A stretch of DNA of 64,000 bases, from positions 62,001 to 126,000 of the forward strand of contig NZ_JALJCK010000001.1 in NCBI RefSeq assembly GCF_022899355.1, read 5' to 3'. Under the pieces are notes generated by a model. The model saw only the letters and a program-made list of their open reading frames with translations. It was not told the DNA's origin and did no database searches. Shown piece by piece: positions 52,416-64,000 of this stretch. Source of the stretch: Shinella yambaruensis. Its GTDB lineage: Bacteria > Pseudomonadota > Alphaproteobacteria > Rhizobiales > Rhizobiaceae. A program made the translations under genes and the position numbers. The stretch's first letter is position 1; every line of letters begins with the position of its first letter.

Positions 52416-53747
52416 TCAAGTCTGGCGGCTGGGGAAGGCGAAGAGGTCGGCATCCGCATCGGCATGGCCGGCGATCCCGGCCGCGACGATCTCGGCGGCG
52501 ATCTGGCTGAAGGTGATGCCGTTGCCGCCGAAGCCCATGACGGCGAAGACATTTTCGAGGCCCGGCACGCGGCCGATCAGCGGCAGGCCGGTGCGGGTGA
52601 TGCCGAAGGGGGCCGCCCAGACGTGGTCGGGCTCCGGCAGGGCAAGGCCGAGCAGGGTTTCGGCCTTGCGGCGGATGGTCGCCGCCTTCTGCCGCAGCTT
52701 CCTTGCGGACGCATAGGCCTCGGCGCTGTCCTCGTCTTCGCCGCCGACGATCAGCCGTCCGTCGCGCGTGCGGCGGAGATAGAGATAGGGGTCGGCGCCC
52801 TCCCAGACGATGCACGTCTTCAGCCAGTCCGGCAGCGGTGTGCCGGGCGGGGTGGCGAGGGCCCAGGTGGAGACGATGGCATGCTCCTTGTCGGCGACGG
52901 CCTCCAGGAACTCATAGCCGGAGCAGAAGGCGGCGTGGCCGGCCGACAGGATCCGTCCTTCCGCCGTCGCCAGGAACACCCGGCCCGCGGCGCTGCGCAG
53001 GTCGGTGATCTCCAGCGGGCTGACGAGCTCCACGCCGCGCGCCACCGCCGCGCGCAGGATGCCGGCGGCCATCTGCGCCGGATTGGCCGCGGCGGAGATG
53101 TCGCTGAGGATGGCGCCGGTGCGCGTGATCGAAAAGCGTTCGGCAAGGGTGGCGGCGTCAAGATATTCGGCCGCGATGCCGGCGGCGCGGCGCGCCTCGG
53201 CCTCCTCCCGCAGGGCCCGGCGGCCATAGGCCTCGCCGGCGAGGAACAGGGTCTGCTTGCGCTCGAAGCCGCAGGTGAGGCCGAGATCGGCGACGATGCC
53301 CGACAGGCGCTCGACGGCGCGGGCGGAGCGCTGCCAGGCACGGCGGGCCTTCGGCGCGCCGATCATGTCCGAGAGCCTCGAGAGGGGGATGTCGATCTCG
53401 TGCTGGATCATCGCGGTGCTGGCAAGCGTGCTGCCATGCACGGGCAGGCGCCGGTCGACGACGAGCACCGAGCGCGTGCCGTCCGCCAGCGCATGGGCCA
53501 TCAGCGCCCCGGAAATGCCGGCGCCGACGATGATGACGTCATAGTCGGTACGCGACGGCCTTGGCCGCGCGCGAAGCGAAAGGCGCGGCGAACCAGCCCA
53601 GAGGGGGCGGGATTCGTGGAGGTCGCGCTGGCGGGTGATGTCGCGGGATCTGGGAATGGGCGGGCTCCGGTGCGGGGACGCTGCGGGAAATGATCGGGTG
53701 GCGGAAAAGTTCCCGCAGGGCGGGGCGGGCCGTGCTGGCGCTTGCAT
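52416..53747 (-). CDS. DadA-family FAD-dependent oxidoreductase
   Basis: A roughly 443-residue D-amino-acid-dehydrogenase/glycine-oxidase-like flavoenzyme. The dinucleotide fold is DYDVIIVGAGISGALMAHAL, the second FAD contact is RSVLVVDRRLPVHGSTLAST, and FGITRTGLPLIGRVPGLENV with GFGGNGITFSQIAAEIV closes the FAD site. It should oxidise an amine or hydroxy-acid. The frame start at 53747 gives a 65-residue Pro/Arg-rich lead that may not be translated, but no closer ATG exists before the FAD motif. It is divergent from the VOC gene. Confidence 0.82.
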   Translation of the reverse strand: MQAPARPAPPCGNFSATRSFPAASPHRSPPIPRSRDITRQRDLHESRPLWAGSPRLSLRARPRPSRTDYDVIIVGAGISGALMAHALADGTRSVLVVDRRLPVHGSTLASTAMIQHEIDIPLSRLSDMIGAPKARRAWQRSARAVERLSGIVADLGLTCGFERKQTLFLAGEAYGRRALREEAEARRAAGIAAEYLDAATLAERFSITRTGAILSDISAAANPAQMAAGILRAAVARGVELVSPLEITDLRSAAGRVFLATAEGRILSAGHAAFCSGYEFLEAVADKEHAIVSTWALATPPGTPLPDWLKTCIVWEGADPYLYLRRTRDGRLIVGGEDEDSAEAYASARKLRQKAATIRRKAETLLGLALPEPDHVWAAPFGITRTGLPLIGRVPGLENVFAVMGFGGNGITFSQIAAEIVAAGIAGHADADADLFAFPSRQT

Positions 53748-53803
53748 TGCGCGCCGAAAGCGGGCAAAGCACGGGGCGCCTGAAACACGCCGGATTTTTC
53801 GCC

Positions 53804-54697
53804 ATGACCGTGAGTTCGAGAACGCCCCGCCCGATCGACCATCTGGTGCTGCCGGTGTCCGACCTCGGGGTGGCCCGCGCGCGCCTGACCGCGCTCGGCT
53901 TCACCGTTGCCAGCGACGCCCGCCACCCGTTCGGCACGGAGAACTGTTGCGTCTTCCTTGCGGACGGTTCCTATCTCGAACCGCTCGGCATCGCCAATCG
54001 CGAGGAATGCGAGGAAGCGGCGCGCGGCGGCAATGTGTTCGTGGCGCGCGACCAGGCCTTCCGCTTCCGCCGCGGCCTCGAGGGCTTTTCCGCCATCGCC
54101 ATGGCGAGCGGCGATGCCTGGGAGGACGACCAGCGCTATACCAATGCCGGCCTTTCCGGCGGCGAGGTGCTGGAATTTTCCCGCGACATGCTGCTGCCCG
54201 ACGGGACCAGCGCGACCGGCAGCTTCCGCCTTGCCTTCGCCGCCGACCTGCGCAGCCCCGATTTCTTCTTCTTCGCCTCGCAGCGCATCCTGCCGCTGCC
54301 GGCCGACCGCGCGTCGCTGGAAACGCACGCGAACGGCGTCACCGCCCTGTCGGAGGTCGTCCTGTCGGAACAGAACCCGACGGATTTCCAGTATCTCGTG
54401 CAGGAGGCGGCCGACGAGCGCGCGGTCGAGGCCCTGTCCTTCGGCATGTCCGTCGATACGCCGCGCGGGCGCATCACCGTGCTCAACGATGCGGGCCTGG
54501 AGGGGTTTTACGGGATCGCGCCGGTCGCCGGCACGGATCGCGGCCTGAAAGGGCGCGCGGTCGTCTTCAAGGTTGAAAATACAGCGGAATGCGAGCGCCT
54601 CCTGACGGAACGCGGCGTCGCCTTCCATAAACGGGACAACCGCCTCCTCGTGCCGCCGGCACCCGGGCAGGGCGTCCTCCTTGTCTTCGGAGAATGA
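53804..54697 (+). CDS. VOC-superfamily (glyoxalase-like) protein
   Basis: A 297-residue protein of the vicinal-oxygen-chelate fold. The start [20 protein letters not shown], with its conserved His, is the first betaalphabetabetabeta unit; AALGFTV-type strand and [19 protein letters not shown] follow. The second half has [14 protein letters not shown]-like units (actual [19 protein letters not shown]) without clear metal ligands. Such proteins bind or transform small oxidised compounds. The ATG at 53804 is favoured. Its stop is one base before the kdsA start codon. Confidence 0.82.
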   Translation: MTVSSRTPRPIDHLVLPVSDLGVARARLTALGFTVASDARHPFGTENCCVFLADGSYLEPLGIANREECEEAARGGNVFVARDQAFRFRRGLEGFSAIAMASGDAWEDDQRYTNAGLSGGEVLEFSRDMLLPDGTSATGSFRLAFAADLRSPDFFFFASQRILPLPADRASLETHANGVTALSEVVLSEQNPTDFQYLVQEAADERAVEALSFGMSVDTPRGRITVLNDAGLEGFYGIAPVAGTDRGLKGRAVVFKVENTAECERLLTERGVAFHKRDNRLLVPPAPGQGVLLVFGE

Positions 54698-54698
54698 G

Positions 54699-55538
54699 AT
54701 GAACACCAATTCCACCGTCGTCGTCGGCGAAGGCGCCAAGAAGGTCACCTTCGCCCAGGACAAGCGCTTCTCGCTGATCGCCGGCCCCTGCCAGATGGAG
54801 AGCCGCGACCATGCCTACATGATGGCCGGGGCGCTGGTCGAGATGACCGACAAGCTCGGCATCGGCCTCGTCTACAAATCCTCCTTCGACAAGGCCAACC
54901 GCACCTCGCTCTCCGGCAAGCGCGGCATCGGCCTTGAAAAGGCGCTGGAGGTCTTCGCCGACCTCAAGAAGGATTTCGGCTTCCCGGTTCTCACCGACAT
55001 CCACACGGAAGAGCAGTGCGCCGTCGTCGCCGAGACGGTCGACATTCTGCAGATCCCGGCCTTCCTGTCGCGCCAGACGGACCTGCTCGTCGCCGCCGCC
55101 AGGACCGGCCGCGCGATCAACGTCAAGAAGGGCCAGTTCCTGGCGCCCTGGGACATGAAGAACGTGCTGGCGAAATTCACCGAGAGCGGCAACCCCAACG
55201 TCATGCTGTGCGAGCGCGGCGCCTCCTTCGGCTACAACACGCTCGTCTCCGACATGCGCTCGCTGCCGATCATGGCCTCGCTCGGCGCGCCCGTCGTCTT
55301 CGACGCGACGCACTCGGTGCAGCAGCCGGGCGGGCAGGGCGGCTCGACCGGCGGCGACCGCCGGTTCGTCGAGACCCTGGCACGCGCGGCCATCGCCATC
55401 GGCATCGCGGGCCTCTTCGTGGAGACCCACGAGGACCCGGACAACGCGCCCTCCGACGGCCCGAACATGGTGCACCTGAAGGACATGCCGCGGCTTCTGG
55501 AAAAGCTCGTCGCCTTCGACGACATCGCCAAGGCCTGA
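54699..55538 (+). CDS. kdsA: 3-deoxy-8-phosphooctulonate synthase
   Basis: A 279-residue KDO-8-phosphate synthase that condenses phosphoenolpyruvate with arabinose 5-phosphate for lipopolysaccharide KDO. The PEP site is [19 protein letters not shown], followed by [20 protein letters not shown] and [20 protein letters not shown], and the C-terminus has [17 protein letters not shown] and [16 protein letters not shown]. The Cys in the LIAGPCQ segment is conserved. ATG 54699 lies one base after the VOC stop with GGAG upstream. A terminator follows. The neighbouring eno makes its PEP substrate. Confidence 0.96.
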   Translation: MNTNSTVVVGEGAKKVTFAQDKRFSLIAGPCQMESRDHAYMMAGALVEMTDKLGIGLVYKSSFDKANRTSLSGKRGIGLEKALEVFADLKKDFGFPVLTDIHTEEQCAVVAETVDILQIPAFLSRQTDLLVAAARTGRAINVKKGQFLAPWDMKNVLAKFTESGNPNVMLCERGASFGYNTLVSDMRSLPIMASLGAPVVFDATHSVQQPGGQGGSTGGDRRFVETLARAAIAIGIAGLFVETHEDPDNAPSDGPNMVHLKDMPRLLEKLVAFDDIAKA

Positions 55539-55546
55539 CATTTCAA

Positions 55547-55578
55547 ACGGATGACATGGAGACATGCCATCCGTTTTT
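55547..55578 (+). terminator. Intrinsic terminator of kdsA
   Basis: ACGGATG-A-CATG pairs with CATG-C-CATCCGT (one mismatch, GAGA loop), followed by TTTTT. Confidence 0.78.
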
Positions 55579-55614
55579 CCCAGGGCGACGCACGCCATTG
55601 TAATTTCTGCATCC

Positions 55615-56943
<1,329 letters not shown>

Positions 56944-56961
56944 TCGGCTGCACGGCATCTT

Positions 56962-57000
56962 CCGGCGGCAGCGTGCAAGCGCTGCCGCCGGTTTCTTTTT
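56962..57000 (+). terminator. Intrinsic terminator of eno
   Basis: CCGGCGGCAGCG (56962-56973) pairs perfectly with CGCTGCCGCCGG (56980-56991), followed by TTTCTTTTT. Confidence 0.88.
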
Positions 57001-57032
57001 GTGGAGGGCAGGGCTGCGGCATGTGGCAAAGC

Positions 57033-57186
57033 ACCCCCCTCTGGCCTGCCGGCCATCTCCCCCTCAAGGGGGGAGATCGGATGGAGCAGCGCCTCGCCTC
57101 TCTCCAACGGTGCTGATCAAGCCAGGTTTGCACGTCTTGCCAATCTCCCCCCTTGAGGGGGAGATGGCCGGCAGGCCAGAGGGGGG
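57033..57186. repeat. Long palindromic repeat family B, copy 2
   Basis: The reverse complement of the 152-base element at 49955-50106, with arms CTGCCGGCCATCTCCCCCTC and GAGGGGGAGATGGCCGGCAG and a near-identical centre (for example TTTGCACGTCTTGCCAATCT). It lies between the eno terminator and psuG. Confidence 0.82.
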
Positions 57187-57258
57187 TGACGCAAAGCGCA
57201 ACCTGCCTACCCTTGTGCAATCGCCTCACACAAGGGCATGGCACCCCCGACCGGCGGC

Positions 57259-58185
57259 TCAGTCCGCCAGTGCCACGGCGATTTCCGCCGCCAGCCGCGC
57301 ATTGTTCTCGACGAGTGCGATGTTGGTCTTGAGGCTCCTCCCGTCCGTCAGGCGGAACAGGCTGTCGAGCAGGTAGGGCGTCACGGCCTTGCCGGCGATC
57401 TCGTCGCGTTCGGCATTGTCGAGCGCGCGGGCGATGTAGATCTCCATCTCCTCGCGTTCGATCTCGTCGGCCTCCGGCACCGGATTGGCGATCAGCATGC
57501 CGCCGTCGACGCCGAGCTGGTCGCGCACCTTCTGGAAATTGGCGATGGCCGCCGGGCTGTTCAGCGTCAGCGGGCTCTTCAGGCCCGAATCGCGCGACCA
57601 GAAGGCCGGGAAGACCGGGCTGTCATAGGTGACGACGGGCACGCCGCGCGTCTCCAGCACTTCCAGGGTCTTCGGGATGTCGAGGATCGCCTTGGCCCCC
57701 GCGCAGACGACGATCACGCCGGTGCGCGACAGTTCGTCGAGGTCGGCGGAGATGTCGAAGGTCTCCTCCGCCTTGCGGTGCACGCCGCCGATGCCGCCGG
57801 TCGCGAAGACCCTGATGCCGGCGCGCGCCGCGCCGATCATCGTCGCCGCCACGGTCGTCGCGCCCGTGCGGCGCTCGGCGATCGCGAAGGCGAGGTCGGC
57901 GCGCGACAGCTTCATCGCGCCCTCGGTCTGCGCCAGCGCTTCCAGCCGCGCATTGTCGAGGCCGACATGCAGCACGCCGTCGATGACGGCGATGGTCGCC
58001 GGCACGGCGCCTTCCTCACGGATGATGCGCTCGACGCTGCGGGCCATGTCGAGGTTGCCCGGATAGGGCATGCCGTGGGTGATGATCGTCGATTCGAGCG
58101 CGACGATCGGTGCGCCGCGGCTCTTGGCGGCGGCGACTTCGTCCGAATACTGCATCGGCAGGAGGGTGGAAACGGGTCTGGTCAT
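57259..58185 (-). CDS. psuG: Pseudouridine-5'-phosphate glycosidase
   Basis: A 308-residue PsuG that splits pseudouridine 5'-phosphate to uracil and ribose 5-phosphate. Family blocks: PIVALESTIITHGMPYPGNL, ATIAVIDGVLHVGL, FATGGIGGVHRKAEETFDIS and VVCAGAKAILDIPKTLE. The C-terminal NIALVENNARLAAEIAVAL is typical. ATG 58185 has AAGGAC upstream. It lies 34 bases after psuK on the same strand, forming the standard psuK-psuG salvage operon. Confidence 0.95.
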   Translation of the reverse strand: MTRPVSTLLPMQYSDEVAAAKSRGAPIVALESTIITHGMPYPGNLDMARSVERIIREEGAVPATIAVIDGVLHVGLDNARLEALAQTEGAMKLSRADLAFAIAERRTGATTVAATMIGAARAGIRVFATGGIGGVHRKAEETFDISADLDELSRTGVIVVCAGAKAILDIPKTLEVLETRGVPVVTYDSPVFPAFWSRDSGLKSPLTLNSPAAIANFQKVRDQLGVDGGMLIANPVPEADEIEREEMEIYIARALDNAERDEIAGKAVTPYLLDSLFRLTDGRSLKTNIALVENNARLAAEIAVALAD

Positions 58186-58219
58186 GCGGTGTCCTTGCAG
58201 GAATTTCGGCAAAAAAGTC

Positions 58220-59167
58220 TCATGCCATCCCTTCGGCCTCCGGCACAAGGGAAAGTGCGGCCTGAAGCGCCGCCTGCGACATTTCTTCGGCGACGGCCAG
58301 CGGCGAACGCACGGTGATCGCCGCGGCGGCGACCCCGCGGCGCAGCGCCTCGCCGATATCGTGGCCGGCTATCCAGGCATCGAGGAAGCCGGCGGCGAGC
58401 GAATCGCCCGCCCCGGTGACGTCGCCGAGCGCGGGCGCCTCCGGCGGCGTGACGAGAACCGCCTTTTCCGCATCGAAGGCGACGACGCCCCGGCCGCCGC
58501 GCGTCACGACGCCGGCGCAAAGGCCGGCCGCGCGCAGCGCCTTCGGCCAGCCGGCCGGGTCCTCCGGCGCCGCGCCCGCCAGCGTGCGTGCCTCCGCCTC
58601 GTTCATGAACAGGAAGGCGAGGGCGGGAAGGCTCGCCGCAAAGCGCGGCACCTTGGCCGGCGAGATGGCGATGCCGGCGATATGCACGCCCGCGGCGCCC
58701 GCCGCCGTCGTCATCGCCGCCAGCGTCTCGGCCGGCAGGTTGGCATCGGTGAGGATCAGCCCCGCCGCCGCGACCGCCTCGCGCATCGCCCGCTGCTGCA
58801 GGCGGCGCGGCGAGAACAGGCGGTAGAGCTCCATGTCCGCCAGCGCGATGACGAGGTTGCCGTCGCGCTCGATGATCGCCGTGTAGCTCGGCGTCGCCCG
58901 GTCGAGGAAGGTGAAGGGCGTATCCTCGACGCCCGCCGCCTCCGCCGCCGCCGCGACGATGGCGCCGTCCGCATCGCCCCCGCGCGGCGAGACGAGCCGC
59001 ACCGTGCGGCCGAGCCGGGCAAGGTTGCGCGCCGCATTGAAGGCGCCGCCGCCCGCTTCCACGAACCAGGCGCCGGGATTGCTCGCCCCCGGCGCCGTCT
59101 CGCCGGCGATGCGTCCGCGCCTGTCCACATGGGCGCCGCCCATCACCAGTATCGTCTTTCCCGTCAT
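58220..59167 (-). CDS. psuK: Pseudouridine kinase (PfkB family)
   Basis: A 315-residue PfkB-family sugar kinase. The N-terminal [20 protein letters not shown] with the substrate-lid [15 protein letters not shown], and the C-terminal catalytic signature [20 protein letters not shown] with the base Asp, are intact. Its position directly upstream of psuG identifies it as pseudouridine kinase, which feeds pseudouridine 5'-phosphate to PsuG. It is divergent from recA across about 240 bases. Confidence 0.9.
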   Translation of the reverse strand: MTGKTILVMGGAHVDRRGRIAGETAPGASNPGAWFVEAGGGAFNAARNLARLGRTVRLVSPRGGDADGAIVAAAAEAAGVEDTPFTFLDRATPSYTAIIERDGNLVIALADMELYRLFSPRRLQQRAMREAVAAAGLILTDANLPAETLAAMTTAAGAAGVHIAGIAISPAKVPRFAASLPALAFLFMNEAEARTLAGAAPEDPAGWPKALRAAGLCAGVVTRGGRGVVAFDAEKAVLVTPPEAPALGDVTGAGDSLAAGFLDAWIAGHDIGEALRRGVAAAAITVRSPLAVAEEMSQAALQAALSLVPEAEGMA

Positions 59168-59320
59168 CGTCTTCCTTCATTCCCGCGGGGGGCGCGATTC
59201 GCCGGCAAAAGCGAGGCGCCCGCGCGGGTACATCCTTGTTCCGCCACGGGTTTCAACAGCCGTAAACGAAAAGAGAACACACGCTCGATTTACGAAATCA
59301 TTCAAATGGATGAATGGACC

Positions 59321-59346
59321 TTGCAAAAAGAGAACAAAATGTGTAC
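59321..59346 (+). promoter_or_regulatory. recA: Candidate recA operator (LexA), TTG-N11-CAA / GAAC-N7-GTAC
   Basis: TTG (59321-59323), 11 bases, CAA (59335-59337), overlapping GAAC (59332-59335)-N7-GTAC (59343-59346). TTG-N11-CAA is the arrangement I recall from work on the Rhizobium etli recA operator; the second half differs by one base from GAAC-N7-GAAC. It is 60-85 bases before the recA start codon. Confidence 0.6.
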
Positions 59347-59405
59347 ATAGCTTTCATCGACGGCTTCGTTGCCTGTCTTGCTTCAATAACCTAAAGGTGG
59401 ACCAA

Positions 59406-60494
<1,089 letters not shown>

Positions 60495-60527
60495 TCGCCG
60501 CGCAACGGTTCCGCAAAAATGGGAAAG

Positions 60528-60560
60528 ACCGGCCTCTTCTTCGCGAAAGGCCGGTTTTTT
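60528..60560 (+). terminator. Intrinsic terminator of recA
   Basis: ACCGGCCT (60528-60535) pairs with AGGCCGGT (60548-60555), followed by TTTTTT. The rest of the 313-base recA-alaS spacer shows only a short hairpin CGCCGG-TCTT-CCGGCG at 60765-60780, upstream of alaS. Confidence 0.82.
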
Positions 60561-60807
60561 GGTGTCTGGACAGGGGCCGAGGCGGGCGATAAAAGCCTTC
60601 AGTTCTCGCGCGCGCCAAGGTTTTCGGCCTTTCCGCATCCAAGCGGCAGGCGCGGGCGGTTTCGACGGAATTCGCGAAAGGGCGGCCTTGTGGGGTCTTC
60701 CGGGCGGGCACTCCGGCCGGCGAGGCGGTTTTACCGTCGTTGCAGTGACATTGGGTGGGTGATGCGCCGGTCTTCCGGCGTGAATGGGCAGAGATGAAGG
60801 ACGCGAT

Positions 60808-63468
60808 ATGAGCGGCGTGAATGAGATCCGGTCGACTTTCCTCGACTATTTCCGAAAGAACGGCCACGAGATCGTGCCGTCCAGCCCGCTCGTGCCGCGC
60901 AACGACCCGACGCTGATGTTCACCAATGCCGGCATGGTGCAGTTCAAGAACGTCTTCACCGGGCTGGAATCGCGCTCCTATTCCACCGCGACGACCGCTC
61001 AGAAGGTCGTGCGTGCCGGCGGCAAGCACAACGACCTCGACAATGTCGGCTATACCGCGCGGCACCTGACCTTCTTCGAGATGCTCGGCAACTTCTCGTT
61101 CGGCGACTACTTCAAGGAGCGCGCCATCGAGCTTGCCTGGACGCTGGTGACCAAGGGCTTCGACCTGCCGAAGGACCGGCTGCTCGTCACCGTCTATTCC
61201 GAGGACGAGGAGGCGGCGGTCCTCTGGAGGAAGATCGCCGGCCTGTCCGACGACCGGATCATCCGCATCCCGACCTCCGACAATTTCTGGCAGATGGGGG
61301 ACACCGGCCCCTGCGGACCCTGTTCGGAAATCTTCATCGACCAGGGCGAGCATGTCTGGGGCGGCCCGCCCGGCTCGCCCGAGGAGGACGGCGACCGGTT
61401 CCTCGAATTCTGGAACCTCGTCTTCATGCAGTTCGACCAGACGGCGCCCGGCGAGCGCAGCCTTTTGCCGCGCCCGTCGATCGACACCGGCATGGGCCTC
61501 GAGCGCATGGCCTGCATCCTGCAGGGCGTCCAGAGCGTCTTCGAGACCGACCTTTTCCGCACGCTGATCTCGGCCGTCGAGGAGACCGTCGGCATCAAGG
61601 CGGAAGGCGAGGCGGCCGCAAGCTGCCGGGTCATCGCCGACCATCTCCGCTCCTCCGCCTTCCTGATCGCCGACGGCGTGTTGCCGTCGAATGAAGGCCG
61701 CGGCTACGTGCTGCGCCGCATCATGCGCCGCGCCATGCGCCACATGCAGCTGCTCGGCGCCCGCGAGCCGCTGATGTGGTCGCTGCTGCCGGCGCTGGTC
61801 GGCGAGATGGGCCGCGCCTATCCCGAGCTCGTGCGGGCCGAAGCCCTGATCTCCGAGACGCTGAAGCTGGAGGAAACCCGGTTCCGCAAGACGCTGGAGC
61901 GCGGCCTGTCGCTGCTATCGGATGCCACCGTAACGCTCAAGAAGGGCGACATGCTGGACGGCGAGACCGCGTTCAAGCTCTACGACACCTACGGCTTCCC
62001 GCTCGACCTCACCCAGGACGCGCTGCGCGCCCGCGACATCAATGTCGACCTTTCCGGTTTCAACGATGCGATGCAGCGCCAGAAGGCGGAAGCGCGGGCG
62101 AACTGGTCCGGCTCCGGCGACAAGGCGACGGAAGCGGTCTGGTTCGAGCTGAAGGAAAAACACGGCGCGACCGAGTTCCTCGGATACGACACCGAGGCGG
62201 CCGAGGGCGTGGTGCAGGCGATCGTCAGGGACGGCAGGACGATCGACGGCGCCAGTGCCGGCGACACTGTGCAGATCGTCGTCAACCAGACGCCGTTCTA
62301 CGGCGAATCGGGCGGCCAGATGGGCGATACGGGCGTGATCGCCAGCGACCATGCGCGCCTTTTGGTGACCGACACGCAGAAGAAGGGCGAGGGCGTCTTC
62401 GTCCACAGCGCCGTCGTCGAGAGCGGCAAGCTTGCCGTCGGCGATGCCGTGGCGCTGACGGTGGACCATGCCCGCCGCGCGCGCCTTCGCGCCAACCACT
62501 CCGCCACTCACCTGCTGCACGAGGCGCTGCGCGAGGTGCTCGGCACCCACGTTGCCCAGAAGGGCTCGCTGGTCGCGCCGGAGCGCCTGCGCTTCGACGT
62601 CTCGCATCCCAAGCCCATGTCGGCGGAGGAGCTGCGCGTCATCGAGGACATGGCGAACGAGATCATCGTGCAGAACGCCCCGGTCACCACCCGCCTGATG
62701 ACGGTGGACGATGCGATCGCGGAAGGCGCCATGGCACTCTTCGGCGAGAAATACGGCGACGAGGTGCGCGTGGTCTCCATGGGCACCGGCCTGCACGGCG
62801 CCAAGGCGAACCGGCCCTATTCGGTCGAGCTCTGCGGCGGCACGCATGTGTCGGCGACCGGCGAGATCGGCCTCGTGCGCATCCTTTCGGAGAGCGCCGT
62901 CGGCTCCGGCGTGCGCCGTCTGGAAGCGCTGACGGGCGAGGCGGCCCGCGCCTACCTTGCCGAGCAGGACGAGCGCGTGAAGGCGCTCGCCACGACGCTG
63001 AAGGCGCAGCCGGGCGACGTGCTCGCCCGCGTCGAGGCGCTGGTCGAGGAGCGCCGCAAGCTGGAGCGCGAACTGACCGAGGCGAAGAAGAAGCTGGCGC
63101 TGTCGGGCGGCACCGCCGGCGGCGACGAGGGCGTGCGCGAGGTCGCGGGCGTGAAATATCTCGGCAAGGTCGTCACAGGTGTCGAGCCGAAGGACCTGAA
63201 GAGCCTTGCCGACGACGGCAAGAAGAGCCTCGGATCCGGCATCGTCACGTTCGTCGGCGTCTCGGCGGACGGCAAGGCGAGCGCCGTGGTCGCCGTCACC
63301 GACGACCTCACCGGCCGCTACAGCGCCGTCGATCTCGTGCGCCGCGCCTCCGAAGCGCTCGGCGGCAAGGGCGGCGGCGGGCGTCCCGATATGGCGCAGG
63401 CCGGCGGCCCGGACGGCGCCAGGGCAGGCGCGGCGATCGAGGCGGTTGCCGGCGCCATCGCCGGCTGA
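60808..63468 (+). CDS. alaS: Alanyl-tRNA synthetase
   Basis: An 886-residue class II synthetase. Domains in order: aminoacylation core (about 1-250, [20 protein letters not shown]; motif 2 [20 protein letters not shown]), tRNA-recognition, editing domain with zinc motif [20 protein letters not shown] and [20 protein letters not shown], and the C-terminal oligomerisation/DHHA1 domain with the glycine-rich end. Length is standard. ATG 60808 has AAGGAC upstream; the ATG at 60784 is also in frame but is not conserved. Confidence 0.97.
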   Translation: MSGVNEIRSTFLDYFRKNGHEIVPSSPLVPRNDPTLMFTNAGMVQFKNVFTGLESRSYSTATTAQKVVRAGGKHNDLDNVGYTARHLTFFEMLGNFSFGDYFKERAIELAWTLVTKGFDLPKDRLLVTVYSEDEEAAVLWRKIAGLSDDRIIRIPTSDNFWQMGDTGPCGPCSEIFIDQGEHVWGGPPGSPEEDGDRFLEFWNLVFMQFDQTAPGERSLLPRPSIDTGMGLERMACILQGVQSVFETDLFRTLISAVEETVGIKAEGEAAASCRVIADHLRSSAFLIADGVLPSNEGRGYVLRRIMRRAMRHMQLLGAREPLMWSLLPALVGEMGRAYPELVRAEALISETLKLEETRFRKTLERGLSLLSDATVTLKKGDMLDGETAFKLYDTYGFPLDLTQDALRARDINVDLSGFNDAMQRQKAEARANWSGSGDKATEAVWFELKEKHGATEFLGYDTEAAEGVVQAIVRDGRTIDGASAGDTVQIVVNQTPFYGESGGQMGDTGVIASDHARLLVTDTQKKGEGVFVHSAVVESGKLAVGDAVALTVDHARRARLRANHSATHLLHEALREVLGTHVAQKGSLVAPERLRFDVSHPKPMSAEELRVIEDMANEIIVQNAPVTTRLMTVDDAIAEGAMALFGEKYGDEVRVVSMGTGLHGAKANRPYSVELCGGTHVSATGEIGLVRILSESAVGSGVRRLEALTGEAARAYLAEQDERVKALATTLKAQPGDVLARVEALVEERRKLERELTEAKKKLALSGGTAGGDEGVREVAGVKYLGKVVTGVEPKDLKSLADDGKKSLGSGIVTFVGVSADGKASAVVAVTDDLTGRYSAVDLVRRASEALGGKGGGGRPDMAQAGGPDGARAGAAIEAVAGAIAG

Positions 63469-63538
63469 ACCTTCCCGCGGCCGCGCGATCGCCTGTGCCT
63501 CCACAAGGGTAGGCGATCATATATCGAGTTCGACCCTG

Positions 63539-63674
63539 CCCCATTCCCTTCTCCCCCGCGGGGAGAAGGTGGCCCGAAGGGATGAGGGGGTGGCTCTGAC
63601 AGAGCCTTCGCGCTTTGGACATCCCCTCATCCGCCTACCGGCACCTTCTTGCCGCGGGGGAGAAGGGAATGGGG
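63539..63674. repeat. Palindromic repeat family C, copy 4 (double)
   Basis: The left half CCCCATTCCCTTCTCCCCCG and the right half CGGGGGAGAAGGGAATGGGG mirror each other around the inner arms CGAAGGGATGAGGGGGTGG and ATCCCCTCATCCGCCTACCG. It fills most of the spacer after alaS. Confidence 0.8.
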
Positions 63675-63724
63675 TGGCGTTTCATTCCCCATGCGACGAC
63701 CCTGCACGCAAGGAACGGATCACG

Positions 63725-63754
63725 GCGGCGGGCTTCGGCCCGCCGCTTTTGTTT
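63725..63754 (+). terminator. Intrinsic terminator downstream of alaS
   Basis: GCGGCGGGC-TTCG-GCCCGCCGC, a 9-base stem with a UUCG tetraloop, followed by TTTTGTTT. It lies beyond the repeat element. Confidence 0.82.
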
Positions 63755-63797
63755 GCGAAGTCTTCAAGGTTTGCCCCTAGCATCCTGCGCGTGCGGA

Positions 63798-64000
63798 GTG
63801 CGTATTTTGATTGAAGACATCATCAGCATCTCAACCTTGATGATCTGTACGTTCCTGGCGACGACCGCCGTCGGGATTTTCATGCTGCAGGTGTGGCTGA
63901 CCGACCGGCGGCACAGGGCGGCCGGCTACTGGTGCCTGTCCATGTGGGTCGGCTCGCTCTGCACGCTGCTGTTCGCGCTGCGCTCCGTCGGCCCGCCGCT
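63798..64000 (+). CDS. N-terminus of a membrane protein, probably a diguanylate-cyclase-type sensor (cut by window edge)
   Basis: The frame reads IEDIISISTLMICTFLATTA then VGIFMLQVWLTDRRHRAAGY and WCLSMWVGSLCTLLFALRSV, running open to the window end. This is two hydrophobic spans joined by a basic loop with the R-x-x-x-G-Y-W spacing often found at the start of rhizobial GGDEF membrane proteins. The GGDEF itself is outside the window. No ATG is at the start: GTG 63798, TTG 63807 and ATG 63840 are all in frame, so the start is uncertain. Confidence 0.5.
   Translation, partial: MRILIEDIISISTLMICTFLATTAVGIFMLQVWLTDRRHRAAGYWCLSMWVGSLCTLLFALRSVGPP

Noticed and set aside
51816-53693. 625-codon plus-strand frame opposite the phosphoesterase and oxidoreductase
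   Set aside because: Ala/Gly/Arg-rich antisense frame, no domain; both minus-strand genes are well supported.

Overview
This 64 kb window reads as chromosome of a GC-rich alphaproteobacterium of the order Rhizobiales, most likely family Rhizobiaceae (Shinella, Ensifer or Rhizobium-like). The clues are HWE-family histidine kinases, EcfG-type general stress promoters, a BA14K-family protein, a TTG-N11-CAA operator at recA, the neighbourhoods folE-hisI-IscU-like-yidD, pyrG...kdsA-eno and recA-alaS, and several families of short palindromic intergenic repeats typical of this group. Codon usage is uniform except for one strongly AT-rich gene at about 25.7-27.4 kb. No rRNA or tRNA gene and no CRISPR array was seen.

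Region 1 (0-6.1 kb) is a stress and signalling islet: the start of a large catalase (katE), a 25-residue membrane peptide, a PhnA-like membrane protein, two HWE kinases, a single-domain response regulator, a YihY/BrkB membrane protein and a cold-shock protein. Three matches to the EcfG -35/-10 pattern precede katE, the small peptide and a small membrane protein ahead of the second kinase, so the block probably belongs to the PhyR-NepR-EcfG general stress response. Region 2 (6.2-10.5 kb) is a DNA-repair pair: an endonuclease III-like glycosylase with a textbook alphaproteobacterial LexA box, followed by a large fusion of an endonuclease Q-like PHP nuclease to a UvrD-type helicase.

Region 3 (10.6-19.1 kb) holds an ArsR/SRPBCC operon, a BA14K protein with an orphan terminator upstream, a GlxA-type regulator, a transglutaminase-like protease, PilZ and PAS proteins, a rhomboid protease, a CBS protein and a patatin phospholipase. 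Region 4 (19.4-25.4 kb) is mostly housekeeping: hisI, folE, an IscU-like scaffold, yidD, DUF2267 and DUF1697 genes, an isoprenylcysteine-methyltransferase-like gene under an apparent MerR-family promoter, a pseudouridine synthase and prmB. Between prmB and thrS lies a lone AT-rich AIPR-family gene, a probable transferred phage-defence gene.

Region 5 (27.6-42.8 kb) has thrS, an acyltransferase, an exported protein of unknown role, a nitroreductase/flavin-reductase pair, a degenerate CitE-like protein, DUF2336, parE, an alpha/beta hydrolase, an exported caspase-SEL1 protein with a partner, tpiA and secG. Region 6 (42.9-57 kb) starts with pyrG and ends with kdsA and eno. The 10 kb between them carries accessory cargo: an MFS pump and TetR regulator sharing three operators, a GT21-like glycosyltransferase, an isochorismatase/GlxA pair, a kinase-Usp fusion overlapping a metallophosphoesterase, an FAD oxidoreductase and a VOC protein. 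Region 7 (57-64 kb) has psuG-psuK, recA, alaS and the start of a membrane protein. Inverted copies of a roughly 150-bp palindromic element bracket the 50.1-57.0 kb segment.
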